DNA of 64,000 nucleotides from Codonopsis lanceolata (GCA_013146195.2 CM028377.1:164465824-164529823); one strand, 5' to 3'; positions 11,522-23,220 are shown, counted from the stretch's first letter. Notes: a model not told the origin generated them from the letters alone. Translations and numbers: made by a program.

Positions 11522-11569
11522 TTATTAATCATATTTTGTCTTAGTCTTGGTTACCAAACAACACCATAA

Positions 11570-12006
11570 GAGCAAGAACAACAATACACCAAAATCAAAT
11601 ACCAAATCAAACACACCCTATTAAAAACCAATAAATTTATCAATTTGATACTCATTTGATTCAAAAACCAAAAAAATTCTTCCAACAGTGACACAAATCC
11701 AATACTTTTAAATACTCCACCATTTTTATCTTGAAAATCGGTTTGATGTCAAAATGAAACAAACCAAGTCTCTATTTATAAATAAAAATGCATACTTTTT
11801 TTATAAAAAAATAAAAACATTTTTTTGAGTTGCTAAAATGCTAAAAAGGAGGATAAAAATCAAAAAGTGGTTGTATGATTTGATTTTAATTTATATCATA
11901 TATTGATACAAATCAAATTTGATTTGACTTTGAATTTTTTTTTAATTTTTCGTTAACTAGCATGATTCAAATCAAAGGGAGGAAAGATCCTCCGTTAACT
12001 TTGCTC
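11570..12006 (+). mobile_element. PIF/Harbinger-like MITE, 437 bp
   Basis: GAGCAAGAACAACA at left and TTGCTC at right with TSD TAA (11567-11569, 12007-12009). The left end resembles the ends of 13163-13730. It lies only 5 bp from the outer Tourist-like copy. The interior is AT-rich and non-coding. Confidence 0.7.
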
Positions 12007-12009
12007 TAA

Positions 12010-13159
12010 GACATTAACACGATTGAATATATATAATAGTATTAGAAATCACAATACATACATATGTATCCTTGTAAAAAGAAATCGGATTTTGGATGTA
12101 AAATTTGGTTGTGCAAAGAACTTGATCTTGATTCGTGAATCGTGATCTATAACGAAGTGGAGGGGGAGGGGAACATGTGTTGATAGGGCTATAAGGAACT
12201 GGAAAGACTCGAGCTCGACTCAAATGCTTTCAAGTTCAAACTAGCCTAAGGTATCAACTGAGTCGAGTTTGAACGCACGCAAATGGTATGTCATTAAGTT
12301 TTTTCTCATTTGACATTAAACTTTAGTTCGAGTGTGTTCATCTCCTTTTCAAAAGCTCTACATAATTCACAACCAAAAGGTGATTTATTACTTTTTATAT
12401 TTGTGAAAATCTCCATTAATTGTTGTCAAGAACGATTAGTTTTCCAATTATGAACTTTAACAATATATAATTATTCGTGTTCGCACCTTTGTTTAATTAT
12501 AAGGAAGATACAAGAAAATCATATTACATTGAGTTGGTGGTTAGGTTATGAGATGAGAAGGTGTTGGGCACTAGCTGACTTATATTGATCTAAATTAGTT
12601 CAATTGAGACAAAATCATCCTTCTCTAGTGCATTTGATATATAAATCTAATCAAACAGTCAAAATAAATAAAAATAAAAGTGTTTTATAAAGGATGAGTT
12701 TGAGAAGAGAACCATTCTAGAACACATGATCATGCAATAATTGTGTATATCATGCTAGTTGAATGAAAAGAGAAGATCAAAGACAAAAACAACATATATA
12801 GAGGAATTATAATTATATGGCGAGAATCAAACACGACAACAACATGATTAACAAACTAAGAAGGAAGTTTAAGAAATTGTTAACCACTCTGCATATGGAC
12901 TATGGAGAGAAATATTCTTTATTATTAATCTTAAATCCTATATATTAAACTTCATGATAATCACTTGATAGCTTGGGCCTGGACATATCTATTTTTTAAC
13001 TTAGGCAGATAATGAAGATTGAAATTGTAATATGATTGGATGGACAAGATTGATCCTGTGAACTCGGCTTTGTTGCTTTCATTTGAATCTTTATTTTTTG
13101 ATAAGTTGTTGTCATGGTTGAATTTGCATCTTTCTGATTCTACTTCCTACATTGTCCTC
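12010..13159. other. Intergenic sequence, nothing recognised
   Basis: AT-rich, without long ORFs or clear inverted ends. The short frame at 12014-12223 (minus) shows no recognisable motif. Confidence 0.5.
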
Positions 13160-13162
13160 TTA

Positions 13163-13730
13163 GACCATCAACAACAAAGCTCCCAAATGGGTGCTTATGA
13201 AATTAATTGAGATTCTTTCAATTAACAATGGTTCCTATTGGTGTGCTTATTAAGCAAAAAGGTGTTTCAGGAGCTAAACAAGCTCCCCGACAATTGCTGC
13301 GCCTTTCCTTTCATGCCAACCAAAATCTGACACCTGCCCTTGCCTCTCTCCTTTCCAATTGCTTCATTATTTACTTTTTCTCCATTTTCTTTTTTCGTCA
13401 ATTTTCAACCATAAAAAATATTTTTTTAAAATATTTTTTTCTCTGTATTAAAGTAAACATTTTTACATATAAATTGAGACTTGATTTGTTTCATTAGGAT
13501 ATCATAAAAAATTTCTATGACTTTTTCAAATTTCTAGCCATTTTTCTATAAAAATATTAAATTATTGGAGATAAAGATGATGAGATATATAAAAGTATTA
13601 AAGTTTGTGCATTGTTAAAAGAATATTTTTATTGGAGAGCTTAAGTAAGGAGCTTAATGATATTTTTGTAATAAAATTTTAAAAAATGGAGCTTAAGCTC
13701 CCCAAATGAAGAGCTTTGTTGTTCATGCTC
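13163..13730 (+). mobile_element. PIF/Harbinger-like MITE, 568 bp
   Basis: Imperfect ~30-bp TIRs: GACCATCAACAACAAAGCTC on the left, GAGCTTTGTTGTTCATGCTC on the right. TSD is TTA (13160-13162, 13731-13733). The ORF at 13207-13497 is within it and is not a gene. Confidence 0.8.
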
Positions 13731-13995
13731 TTATTCACTAAAAAAAATCCCTATGTTTAACACTCCTAAAAGTTGCTTCTGACATGACTTCTCCCCCAAT
13801 CGCCTGCAGCCTGCTACAAGAAAATAAATCCCATTGGAATTCTAAATATTTCAATTCTATAAAACTAATTCTATACTAAATCTTAAGAATTTAAATTCTA
13901 TATTTTAATCTATTACTATAGACATAACAAATTAACAACTCATACCTTGTTTTTACCCCCACCACCGTCCGGCCTCCGCCCACCTCTATATGCTA

Positions 13996-14248
13996 CTCCC
14001 TCCGTCTCAAAATTATTGTCTTAATTTCCTTTTTCGTTCATCTCAAATAATTGTTTTGTTTGATATTTTCTTTTTTATGACAATACTTTTACTACTTTAT
14101 TTTTTTTTATCATACTTTAATTATTGATCATATATACATGAGTTTTAAAGTAAACTACATATCAAATTAATATAAATAATCAAGTCAATTGTTTTTTCTT
14201 AATCCATGTGTCGGGTTAAACAAGACAATAATTTTGGGACGAGAGGAG
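13996..14248 (+). mobile_element. Stowaway MITE, 253 bp
   Basis: CTCCCTCCGTCTC and GGGACGAGAGGAG ends with TA on both sides (13994-13995, 14249-14250). More diverged than the other three copies. Confidence 0.9.
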
Positions 14249-15540
14249 TATTTATTATTTAAAATATAAAATTCATATAATTTTGTTGTTAGCAAGATTC
14301 AAACCTTTGTCATTCATATTAACAAACAAGCACTACCACTAAACTAAACTAAACTAAATACTTTATATACTAATGAAATTTTATTTAACTATAATGTAGA
14401 ATTACAATTGAATTCCACAAAGTATCCAAAAATAAAATTGCTATGATTTTAAAAACAAATTCCACGTTATTTAAATTCCATGATATTTGAATATTTATTG
14501 AATTCAAAATCAATGTATCCAAACAGATCCTTAATTAAAATACATGAAGACGCGCTGCTTTTAGTAACTTGCTCTTCATCCTGAATTTGCAATTATAATA
14601 GCCAAAGCAGAGATACAAAATATGATTTCTCCATTTTGACCTAAAAACCTTAATGAATTGATTTTATATGATGAGTATTACATCTCTTTTATAGGTAAAA
14701 AGTAAGATCAAATTCTTATTAGTCTTTTAATCTCAACCGTTCATCAATATAGAGTTTATTTAAGAAACTAACCCCATTTACAAACAAAATTTACTATTAT
14801 AATTCAGTAATTCTAAATTAAACTAATTCTCATAATTTGATCATATAAGAAAATTCGTAACCCGCACAAAAATTATGTTACAGAAATATGCTTCTTCACT
14901 TCTCACTCATGGGAATGCTGGACTTGACGACGTAGCCCTATGTGTACTGGGAAGTTTCTTACTGTTTTTAGTGGCCATAGTCATCCCTAGGCTTTCGGGG
15001 ATATTCAAATTACCACCTTTCAGATTATTTTTTATTATATCTTGATCCCTTTGTGTTCTACATATTGCTCTAGTTTGATATAGTGATTCTAATTGAGTTA
15101 TTTTAATTTAAATAAGTTCACTTTGCTTGTTTATTTTATTTCAAATACTTGAGGTGTGTTGCAGTTGCATGACATTTTTAAAGCTAATTGCTTAGTCTTT
15201 AATCAATTTTCACATTCTAATTGGCTAGGGTGATAATTTCTTTTTTACTTTGTAATTTATATTCTCAAGAGATTTTCAATCAAATAATAATATTTTTATA
15301 GTTTATATATATGTCAAAATTGTATATTACGTTCGTCCGTTTTCCAAATTCGATACGAAGATTAATTATTTTTACTTTGAAAATTTATAAATGAAAAGTT
15401 AACGTGGAAATATAATCAATTTATTTAAAATTTATTTTTCAAGTTAACTTGATCGTCCTTTAAAGTTAAATCCTTGTTTCGCGTAATGTTAAGTGTTCCG
15501 AAATATCCGATAAATCCATGTAGATGGAACGTTTGGAGAA
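14249..15540. other. Intergenic AT-rich sequence
   Basis: No gene recognised. 13838-13900 and 14400-14530 share 'gaattctaaa'-type words in inverted orientation and may be remains of another MITE around the Stowaway copy; ends are unclear. Confidence 0.4.
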
Positions 15541-15542
15541 AT

Positions 15543-16020
15543 TGCAGGCCAGCTCCACTTCATAAGTTTTTAACTGCTAAAGTTTCCTATGTTTTTTTCA
15601 ATTGGGAAAAGACATTTTTGGGGGTTAAAAATGATTATGTCATTAATGAGCCAGAGGCGCATTAAAAATCACTTACCCAGTGCATCACGATACATCAATT
15701 TGAATCTCGATGCACAAATTAGATTTGTAATGCAAAAATTGGATTCCCATTGCTTAAATTGGGTTGTGCGTCGCGATGCAAAATCGATGATGCTGAAAAT
15801 CCCGATACATAAATTTGAATCGCGATATACAAATTGGTTTTGATTTTCGCATCAATATGGAAAATCAATGCATGAACTGATACTTTTGGGTGCATGTGTT
15901 CGATTCATTAAGGATATGGTATTCTTTTTGCTCCCAAAAATATTTATCTTTCTGATTAAAAACAATTAAAGTCGATTAAAGCGATTGAAAACTTTTTAAA
16001 AAAGACCGCTCTAAATTTCA
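15543..16020 (+). mobile_element. Long-TIR element with GCATCGCGATGC-type core
   Basis: The left arm begins AATTGCAGGCCAGCTCCACTT and contains 'gttttttcaattgggaaaag' and 'cattaatgagccagaggcgc'. The right arm (about 15890-16020) is a diverged inverted version. The core carries repeated 'cgatgcaaaatcgatgatgc' and 'gatacatcaatttgaatc' words. The first bases resemble those of the 3893-6055 element, so both may belong to one MULE-like superfamily. TSD not seen. Confidence 0.5.
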
Positions 16021-16153
16021 CCGGGAAAGTTATGCCTCAAATTTGAGGGATACAGCCTATAAGAGCAGCAACACAATAGAAAGCCCTGAAAGAACACCTA
16101 GGAATTTTTGGCCCAATAAATAGAAGATACGACCCCAAACGATCCGCTAGTAA

Positions 16154-16510
16154 GATTTAGGAAAAAATACGGGTCGGTCCACTTTCTAAAGACTACGATA
16201 TCATTAATGAGTATGAGGCGCGCTACGAAAATGAATAATGATGTATTGATTATTGAACCGCGATGTATCAATTTTATTGTATTAATTTTTACACCACGAT
16301 TCATCAGTTTAATTGCCTAGTCTATTTTTGCACCATGATACATCAATGTTTGAACCGCGAGACATCAGTTTAATTGGGTGTATTGATTATTGAACTGCAA
16401 TGCATCAATTTTATTGCATTAATTTTGCACCACGATATATCAATGTTTGAACTGCGATACATCAATGTTTGCAACATGATACATTAATCCGATATTTTCG
16501 CACCGTTATA
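16154..16510 (+). repeat. One end of the GCATCGCGATGC-type long-TIR family
   Basis: 'cgggtcggtccactttctaa' followed by 'gactacgatatcattaatga', then reiterated 'gatacatcaatgtttgaac' words. This is the same layout as the left end at 23266. No matching right arm is found nearby. Confidence 0.4.
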
Positions 16511-16548
16511 TAAAATCATAAAGAACCAGACCACATCCTCCTCCATCG

Positions 16549-16690
16549 TCAGCCTTCTTCCTCCTCCACTTTTGCCTCTACTGAAAAGTTCAAACTTAGC
16601 ACAGATCCATTACAGTTTCTATTCCCGTTTCGTTGCGAAACAATAGTGACTTTCGAATTCAATGTGTTTGTTGGAGCTGTTGAAGGTAGG
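16549..16690 (-). pseudogene. Gene-like fragment, unidentified
   Basis: On the minus strand a frame reads NSKVTIVSQRNGNRNCNGS...SVEAKVEEEEG and stops; the plus strand also has an open frame of about 50 codons here. Base composition differs from the neighbouring repeats. It may be a captured or decayed exon. No family is recognised. It lies next to a fragment rich in 'gcccatgccc' words (16690-16840). Confidence 0.2.
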
Positions 16691-16840
16691 GGTGAGCAAA
16701 GCCGCCCATCGGCCCATGATGCCCGCAAATGCCTAGCCCACAATGCCCGTGCCCGCTAAGTCTTAAACATTGCTGGGCTTGAAAGTTAAGGATGCCCATG
16801 CCCATGGGCTCAGGTTGGGGCTGGGCTGGGCACTCAATTC
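16690..16840. repeat. GCCCATG-rich transposon fragment
   Basis: 'taggggtgagcaaagccgcc' followed by repeated gcccatgcccgtgccc and gggctggggctgggctgggc words. The left end has the style of a hAT terminus. No right TIR is seen. Confidence 0.35.
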
Positions 16841-16943
16841 TCTATTCCTACCGGAATGTTATGGACTTTATAAACAGAAATCCCACTATAATTTGAAAAT
16901 ATGTACAACTTGTACTGATCAAAGTGCCAAAGAAAAATGAAAC

Positions 16944-17333
16944 TGTTGATGTTCAAGTTAAATCTCAAAGACAAAGAGGGAAGAAGAAGAAGGAAAGTAA
17001 ACAAAGGCAAGAAGAAAGACAAAGGAAGTCAGTTATTAAAGCTTAAGGGTGTCGGGTGTAATTAGTTCATAGTTATCTCTGTCAGTTTCTGTTTAGTGTA
17101 TCTTTGTATTTCTCCAGGGGTAGCGTGTGTAATTTTAGGAAGCTGTTAGTTATAGCAGTTATATATATATAGGCTGCGATCTCTCCTTGGTGAGATACAG
17201 AGAAATAAAATTTTGATAGATTAGAAGGGAGAATTAAGGGTTGTATAAGTGAGTCTTTCTCATTGATCAAGAATGATCAATGAATTGTAATCTGTCAAGA
17301 AGACTGAAATTTTCAATAAGATCAAAATTATCA
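16944..17333 (+). repeat. 5' LTR of the copia element
   Basis: TG...CA termini. Contains a (TA)n run near 17161 and an AATAAA at about 17205. Nearly identical to the 3' LTR at 21990-22389. Confidence 0.95.
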
Positions 17334-17346
17334 TGGTATCAGAGCT
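17334..17346 (+). promoter_or_regulatory. Primer-binding site (initiator Met-tRNA type)
   Basis: TGGTATCAGAGC directly follows the 5' LTR. This is the usual tRNA-iMet-complementary PBS of plant copia elements. Confidence 0.9.
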
Positions 17347-17464
17347 TGTGATCAAGATCTCCTAACTCAGTTTGCAGAATTGAAGATCGAAAAAGGGGTA
17401 ATTCTTCTGTGCTTTATTCCCTTCTAATTCTTCTTTCCTTCTTCTCCTTTTTCATTGTTATTCC

Positions 17465-18597
17465 ATGTCAGACTCAACATCTGATAATCCTGCGATTGTT
17501 GAGAAGAAAGACAAATCATCAATCACCAACACCACTGTTGATGATTATGATTTGCCTGAATCATCTCTCCAACTTTCTTCCAGCCATCCTCTTTACCTTC
17601 ATCCAAATGACCACCCTGGAATGAATCTTGTAACTGAACCTCTTTCGGATAACAATTACAATCAATGGAAAATCTCCATTTGCCTTGCTTTTGTGCGCCA
17701 AGAACAAGCTTGGTATGATAAATGGTCTTAGCAAGAAACCTCTTCCTCCTTCTAAATATGAGAGTGCTTGGTCAAGATGCAATAGTATGGTTGTATCTTG
17801 GCTTCTCAATTCTGTTAATCCTGAGATACGTCAAAGTATTGTCTACATTTCAACTGCTTGTGAGATCTGGGATGATATATCTACAAGATTCTCACAAAGT
17901 GATGCCCCTAAAATCTTCCAAATTCAGAAAAACATTATGATGTGTACTCAAGGAAATCTTAGTATCAATGCTTATTTTACAAGATTCGAAGCTTGTGGGA
18001 TGAACTCACAAATCTTCACCAAATACCTAAGTGTTTGTGTAGCGTATGCGTGGTGCTAACAACGCCAAAGAAGAGTATGATCAAGTTACAAAACTCATTG
18101 GTTTTCTTATGGGTCTAGGCGATGATTATTCGATGTTAGAGGTCGATTCTTAGGATGCATCCTCTCCCATCTGTAACTAAAGCGTGTCCATGCTTGTTCA
18201 AGAAGAGGGGCAAAGACAACACACCAACACCATCAGATTTGATAATGTGTCTTCTGCTCTAATGGGAAAGGTTAATAATAATTCTGGAAACAGGTTCAAC
18301 AAAAACAGATCTACAACAGGTTATCAAACTTCTAACATCAAAGCTAAGAATTTTTGTGAGTACTGTCATGGAGAATCCCACAGTAAAGATAAGTGTTTCT
18401 TTATTCTTGGATATCCTGAGTGGCACCCTTTGTTTGGGACAAAGCCTGATCCCAACAAGATGCCAAAGAACAAAGGAAAGGTCAAAAACTTCACTGCTTT
18501 GCGGTTACGTCGAAGATCACTCCAAAAATTCGCAACAAAAGAAAAGGTGATACAAGCGATAGCAACAACCACTTCACTCTGGACAATTGCAGGTTAA
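17465..18597 (+). pseudogene. gag: copia gag (frameshifted)
   Basis: Capsid-like protein of the retrotransposon. The start at 17465 gives MSDSTSDNPAIVEKKD and then the LSDNNYNQWK motif typical of the gag N-terminus of copia elements. The frame shifts near 17700 into 17685-18059, which has the UBN2-type region (WDDISTRFSQSDAPKIFQI). It shifts again before 18184-18597, which holds a CX2CX4HX4C zinc knuckle (C-E-Y-C...H...C) at about 18355-18396 for RNA binding. At least two frameshifts and a stop mean no full-length gag can be made. Position directly after the PBS fits. Confidence 0.85.
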
Positions 18598-21500
18598 TGA
18601 CTATCCTGAACAATGCCAAAAACATGACCACTGCCACTGCCATTCTGGATGTCCCTGAAGAACACCTGTCAGGTATGAAAACTAACATTCCTGAACATGT
18701 TTCTCTTGCTAATCTGAAGTCTTCTTGCCTTGATTGGATTATTGACACAGGAGCTAGTGATCATATCACCATCTCCTTTGATTCTTTGATTAATCCTGTT
18801 CCCATAAGCACCCTAATTCATCTTCCTAATGGCAAAGCTTCCTCTATAACTCACAAAGGGCGTTATTTTATCGATGGTATTATGCTTAAAAATGTGTATT
18901 TTGCTCGACTTTCGGTTTAACCTTATATCGGGGAAGCAAATTAATTGCGATCTTGGTCTTAACCTAATCTTTCTTGCCACTTCTTGCTTTATTCGGGACC
19001 AAGCTCAATTGAAAATCAAGAAGATTGGTAGTTACTCAGTGGTCTTTACAAACTACTTCAATCTGAAGCTAATGAGTTCCAGCAAAACCCTACTATCTGT
19101 CATAATGCCTTCAAATCTAATACTTGTAAATCCAATAATTACTTTGCTATCACTGAGTCTATGAACAAATTGTATCTCTGGCATACCAGACTTGGTCATG
19201 TTCCCCTTTACTCTATGAAACATATTAATTCTCTTGATTTGAAGTTCAACTCTATGTCTAATATTTGCTGTGATGTGTGTCACTTAGCCAGACAAACTAG
19301 GCAATCTTTCCCTCTAAGTGACTCCCACTGTACTGACCTTTTTGGACTTATACACTGTGATGTTTGGGGACCTTACTGAGCCGACATATGATGGTTGTTC
19401 TTCCTTTCTTACCATTGTTGATGATTGTTCTAGGGTTACTTGGACATTTCTTTTAAGAAACAAAACACAAGTTTGCCAAACCCTGAAATATTTCTTTCAA
19501 ATGGTAAGAAATCAATTTAAAACCAGTGTGAAGCATATAAGAAGTGATAATGGGATGAATTTCGAACAATGGAGTTGACACTCTTCTCCTTTCTCAAGGC
19601 CTTCTCCACCAGTGTGTACTTGTGTCGATACCCCTCAGCAAAATGGAAGAGCTGAGAGGAAACACAGGCATCTCTTGGAACTTGCCAGAGCCCTTAGGTT
19701 CCAAGCTGGTTTACCAAAGAAATTTTGGGGTGATTGTCTTTTAACTGCTACTCATATTATAAATAGAGTTCCTAATTCAGTTTTAAAGTTTAAAACCCCT
19801 TATGAAATTCTCTTTGGATCCTCTCCTAATTACAAACATCTTAGAACCTTAGAATTTTGTGCTATGTTTCCACCCTATCTCACAATAGAGACAAGTTTGC
19901 TCCTAGGTCTCAAAGATGTGTTTTCATTGGCTATCCTAGCAATAAGAAGGGTTATAAAGTGTACAGCCTTGATTCTCATCAGGTTCTGTACAGTAGAGAT
20001 GTCATATTCCATGAGTCTATATTCCCTTTTAAAACTCAATCACCCAATGCTATTCTTCCAAATAATACAAATAAATCACCAATTTTTGACAGGTCTTGAA
20101 GAAGGCAGTGATGTAGTTACTCTAAATAAAGATGTAACTTTTGACAACCCTATTATAGATGAGACAAATAATGCTCACATGAAAATCCCATTGATGATCA
20201 AATCAATAATTCTCATTCTCCACCCTATTCCAAATTCCTCTGTTGAGTCCTTTGCCATTCCTCAGACCTCAAAGACACAAGGTTGTTCGGCCAAGTTTAA
20301 AGACTACACGAGGCTTACCTTCCACTTTTCTCGCCTTCATAAATTTCATCTCCTATCTCAGACCTAGAAAAGTGCGTAATTACTCCAATTTATCTCATTC
20401 CTACATAAACTTTTCCTGTAACATATCCTCTTCTCATGAACCAAAGAGTTATCAACAGGCTGTTCAAGATCCATTATGGTGTCAGGCTATGTCTGAAGAA
20501 CTACAAGCCTTAGAAGTTAATGGTACATGGACACTTCAAACTCTTCCTCCTCACAAAAAAGCGTAGGTTGTAAATGGATATTTAGGATCAAATATAATCC
20601 TGATGGTACCATAAACAAATACAAAGCTAGGCTTGTTGCTAAAGGCTTTACTCAAATTGAAGGAGATGATTACTTTGAAACATTCTCCCCTGTTGCCAAA
20701 ATGACTTCAGTAAGAATGTTTCTTGCTATAAGTCTTTGCCAGACGGTGGCCTATATCCCAAATGGATGTCTCTAATGCATTCTTGCATGGGGACTTACTT
20801 GAAGAAGTTTACATGGACTTGCCTCCAGGCTACTGTCATAATATGTCCTCATCTTCATCTCCTATTGTTTGCAAACTTGCTAAATCTCTTTATGGCTTAA
20901 AACAAGCCCCCAGACAGTGGTTTGAAAAATTCTCCTCAACACTTTTGCAGTTTGGATTCAAAGCAGGTCCCAGAATGACCACTCTTTATTCACATACCTT
21001 TGTTGAATCTAAATTTCTTTGCTATCCTTGTGTATGTAGATGATTTGCTTATTACGAGGAAATGACAAAGATCGGGTTGATCAAATCAAAGCTTTCTTAA
21101 AGACAAAATTTCCTGTTAAAGATCTTGGATCACTTAGATACTTTCTTGGATTAGAAGTTGCAAGAAACAAGTCAGGCATCTGTCTTCACCAAAGAAAATA
21201 TGCTTTGGAGATTATTAAAGATGTGGGATTTTCAAATGCTAAGCTGCGTTATTCCCATTGAAAAGAATCACGGTGGCATCCATCTCAAGCCACGATTTGG
21301 CCAATCACGCATCTTATAGAAGACTTGTTGGAAGGCTACTTTACCTTTCCATTACCGGGCGATATTGCATACAGTGTCAAGTTCTCGATCAATTTATGGC
21401 AAAACCTCTTGAACACCAATGGGAAAATTGCTTTGAAAGCGGTCAAATATATAAAGGGAAGTCTGGTCAAGGTGCATTTCTTCTCGCTCCACTTCTCGAC

Positions 21501-21960
21501 TCCATCTCATCCTTATTGTGACTGACTCGGGCGGGGCTGCTTGTCCCATCACAAGAAGGTCCCTTACTGGTTATTGTATTTTTCTGGGGAATTCCTTGAT
21601 ATCCTGGAAATGCAAGAAGCAGTCCACTATTAGCAGATCATCTGCGAGAATCTGAAGCATGGCAAATACATGTTGTGAAATCAAGTGGCTTGTATCCATG
21701 CAAAGGATTTTCAAATCAATCCTACTGCTGTTTCTCTTTATTGTGACAACAAATCGCCCTTCATATAGGCTGCAAATCACGTGTTTCATGAGAGAACTAA
21801 GCACATTGATTTGGATTGTCATTTGGTAAGAGAAATGATTCAAAAAGGACTCATATGTACCAAATACACTCCCTCTTGTGAGCAGCCAGCTGATCTGTTT
21901 ACCAAGGCTCTTCCTTCTCCTCAATTCTTCCATCTATTGACCAAGTTGCAAGTTCAAAAC
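18597..21960 (+). pseudogene. pol: copia pol: protease, integrase, RT, RNase H (broken)
   Basis: Protease: DTGASDHIT at about 18744. Integrase: HHCC zinc region in 19161-19379 (WHTRLGHV...CDVCHLARQ), HCDVWGP at about 19355, a DNG motif near 19546 and TPQQNGRAERKHR near 19635. RT: KARLVAKGFTQ about 20622, MDVSNAFLHGDL at 20762, LYGLKQAPRQW about 20890, and YVDDLL at about 21034 across a frameshift. RNase H: TRRSLTGYC about 21556, ending with a DLFTKALPSPQF tail at about 21893. The frame changes repeatedly (for example at 20567, 20775, 21043, 21258, 21525) and several stops occur. Catalytic residues visible in integrase and RT are retained, so decay is mainly by indels. Confidence 0.9.
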
Positions 21961-21978
21961 TTATTTTGCTCTTTCATC

Positions 21979-21989
21979 TTGAGGGGGGA
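21979..21989 (+). promoter_or_regulatory. Polypurine tract of the copia element
   Basis: TTGAGGGGGGA lies immediately before the 3' LTR, the expected plus-strand priming site. Confidence 0.9.
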
Positions 21990-22389
21990 TGTTGATGTTC
22001 AAGTTAAATCTCAAAGACAAAGAGGGAAGAAGAAGAAGGAGGAAAGTAAACAAAGGCAAGAGAAAGAAAGACAAAGGAAGTCGGATTATTAAAGCTTAAG
22101 GGTGTCGGGTGTAATTAGTTCATAGTTATCTCTGTCGGTTTACGTTTTAGTGTATCTTTGTATTTCTCCGGGGGTAGCGTGTGTAATTTTAGGAAGGCTG
22201 TTAGTTATAGCGAGTTATATATATATAGCTGCGATCTCTCCTTGGTGAGATCTGAGAGAAATAAAATTTTGATAGATTAGAAGGGAGAATTAAGGGTTGT
22301 ATAAGTGAGTCTTTCTCATTGATCAAGAATGATCAATGAATTGTAATCTGTCAAGAAGACTGAAATTTTCAATAAGATCAAAATTATCA
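21990..22389 (+). repeat. 3' LTR of the copia element
   Basis: TGTTGATG...TTATCA, 400 bp, nearly identical to 16944-17333. Followed by the TSD GAAAC. Confidence 0.95.
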
Positions 22390-22624
22390 GAAACATCACT
22401 GATATAACCATTCATACATACTGATGTGATTTGTGAAGAATATAATAAATAGAAAAAAAAATAGGCTGCTTGAAGAATTAATATGTACAATCTAAGATGT
22501 ATGTAACTTGGGATTATTATTGACGATATAATTTCTACTTGAGAATCTTGAAACATAATTGGCCGACAAAATAGTTTCCTTTGTCTTCAAATCTAGGACA
22601 AGAGGAGTTTGTTTCATATTATGT

Positions 22625-22777
22625 TCAGTCATTACACAAACGGGCAACAAAAGAAAAGAAGCGCACTCTACCAGATGAAACTGATTGTCGTTTGACAATG
22701 CAATTGTAGTAAAGCCTACTGCACTTTCTCAGCCCCCAAAAACTTGATCTTTCTGCAAACGCATCACTAACTTCCAT
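22625..22777 (-). CDS. Hypothetical small ORF, 50 aa
   Basis: A minus-strand ATG at 22777 opens 50 codons (MEVSDAFAERSSFWGLRKCS...) rich in Ser, Arg and aromatic residues, a composition seen in organelle targeting peptides. It stops with TGA. An overlapping frame (22492-22698) also looks protein-like. It lies downstream (minus direction) of the promoter-like motif cluster at 22945-23095. No family is recognised. It could be a captured or decayed 5' exon interrupted by the copia insertion, or chance. Confidence 0.2.
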   Translation of the reverse strand: MEVSDAFAERSSFWGLRKCSRLYYNCIVKRQSVSSGRVRFFSFVARLCND

Positions 22778-22944
22778 CGAGCACTTCTCAAGAATGAGCT
22801 AATAGAGATACAATGGCTGATCAATTGTTGGATTGGCGATCCAACACTTTTGCAAACTAAGTGATACCATTGGCTGATGCAAAAAATGCAGGGGCGATCG
22901 CAATGTTTGGAGAGAAAGACATTTTACTTTTCAAAACACAGATT

Positions 22945-23095
22945 TCAAGTTGTAAGCCCGTCATGACCGGGCCATGCAAAAGCCCACCAAAGCCCATCAT
23001 TTTAAAGCCCACTATACTGGGCATCAGAAACTGAAACCCGCTGACAAATGGATGCATAGTGGGCTTTACCAAAGCCCACAGGTTTAGGGTTCTTT
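22945..23095 (-). promoter_or_regulatory. Cluster of GGGCTTT/AAGCCCA motifs and a telo-box
   Basis: At least five AAAGCCCA/TGGGCTTT words lie within 22975-23080, followed by GTTTAGGGTT (telo-box AACCCTAAAC on the minus strand) at about 23082-23092. In plants such site II plus telo-box combinations mark promoters of translation and housekeeping genes. The directly downstream minus-strand sequence has only short ORFs, so this may be a captured or orphan promoter. Confidence 0.35.
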
Positions 23096-23220
23096 TGAAG
23101 GAGACAATGACATTTTTAGAATAATATTTCAAAAAATGGTCTTTTGCGGTTGAAAAAAAGAATGGTGGACTTTTGAGGTTAGAAATTTTGAAAAAGGGAC
23201 CGACTAGAATTTTACCTTAA
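23090..23220 (-). repeat. TIR-like sequence of MULE type
   Basis: On the minus strand: 'tctagtcggtccctttttca' followed by 'ctcaaaagtccaccattc'. This is the same GGTCGGTCC plus 'aaaagtcc' style as other long-TIR elements here. No partner arm is confirmed. Confidence 0.3.

Larger units (their letters stand above)
10367..11564 (-). mobile_element. Tourist-like MITE broken by two nested insertions (outer copy)
   Basis: The outer copy starts about 10367 (AGTTTGTTTGGGAATGGATAA), resumes at 10711-10917 and finishes at 11522-11564 (GGTTACCAAACAACACC). It is interrupted by a sister copy at 10411-10710 and by a TTA-flanked element at 10918-11521. The segment order matches the uninterrupted sister copy exactly, which proves the nesting. 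Confidence 0.75.
16944..22389 (+). mobile_element. Ty1/copia LTR retrotransposon, 5.4 kb, complete but decayed
   Basis: Two LTRs (390 and 400 bp) begin TGTTGATG and end TTATCA. They bracket a primer-binding site and purine tract and are flanked by the perfect 5-bp TSD GAAAC (16939-16943, 22390-22394). Internal order is gag, protease, integrase, RT, RNase H, the copia order. Stops and frameshifts break the polyprotein into about a dozen frames, so it is non-autonomous now. LTRs differ by only a few small indels and substitutions, suggesting a relatively young insertion. The lineage (Ale/Retrofit-like) is a guess from the short LTR and total length. Confidence 0.95.

Noticed and set aside
13207..13497. 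96-aa ORF starting MRFFQLTMVPIG
   Set aside because: Entirely inside the TTA-flanked MITE 13163-13730 and without motifs.
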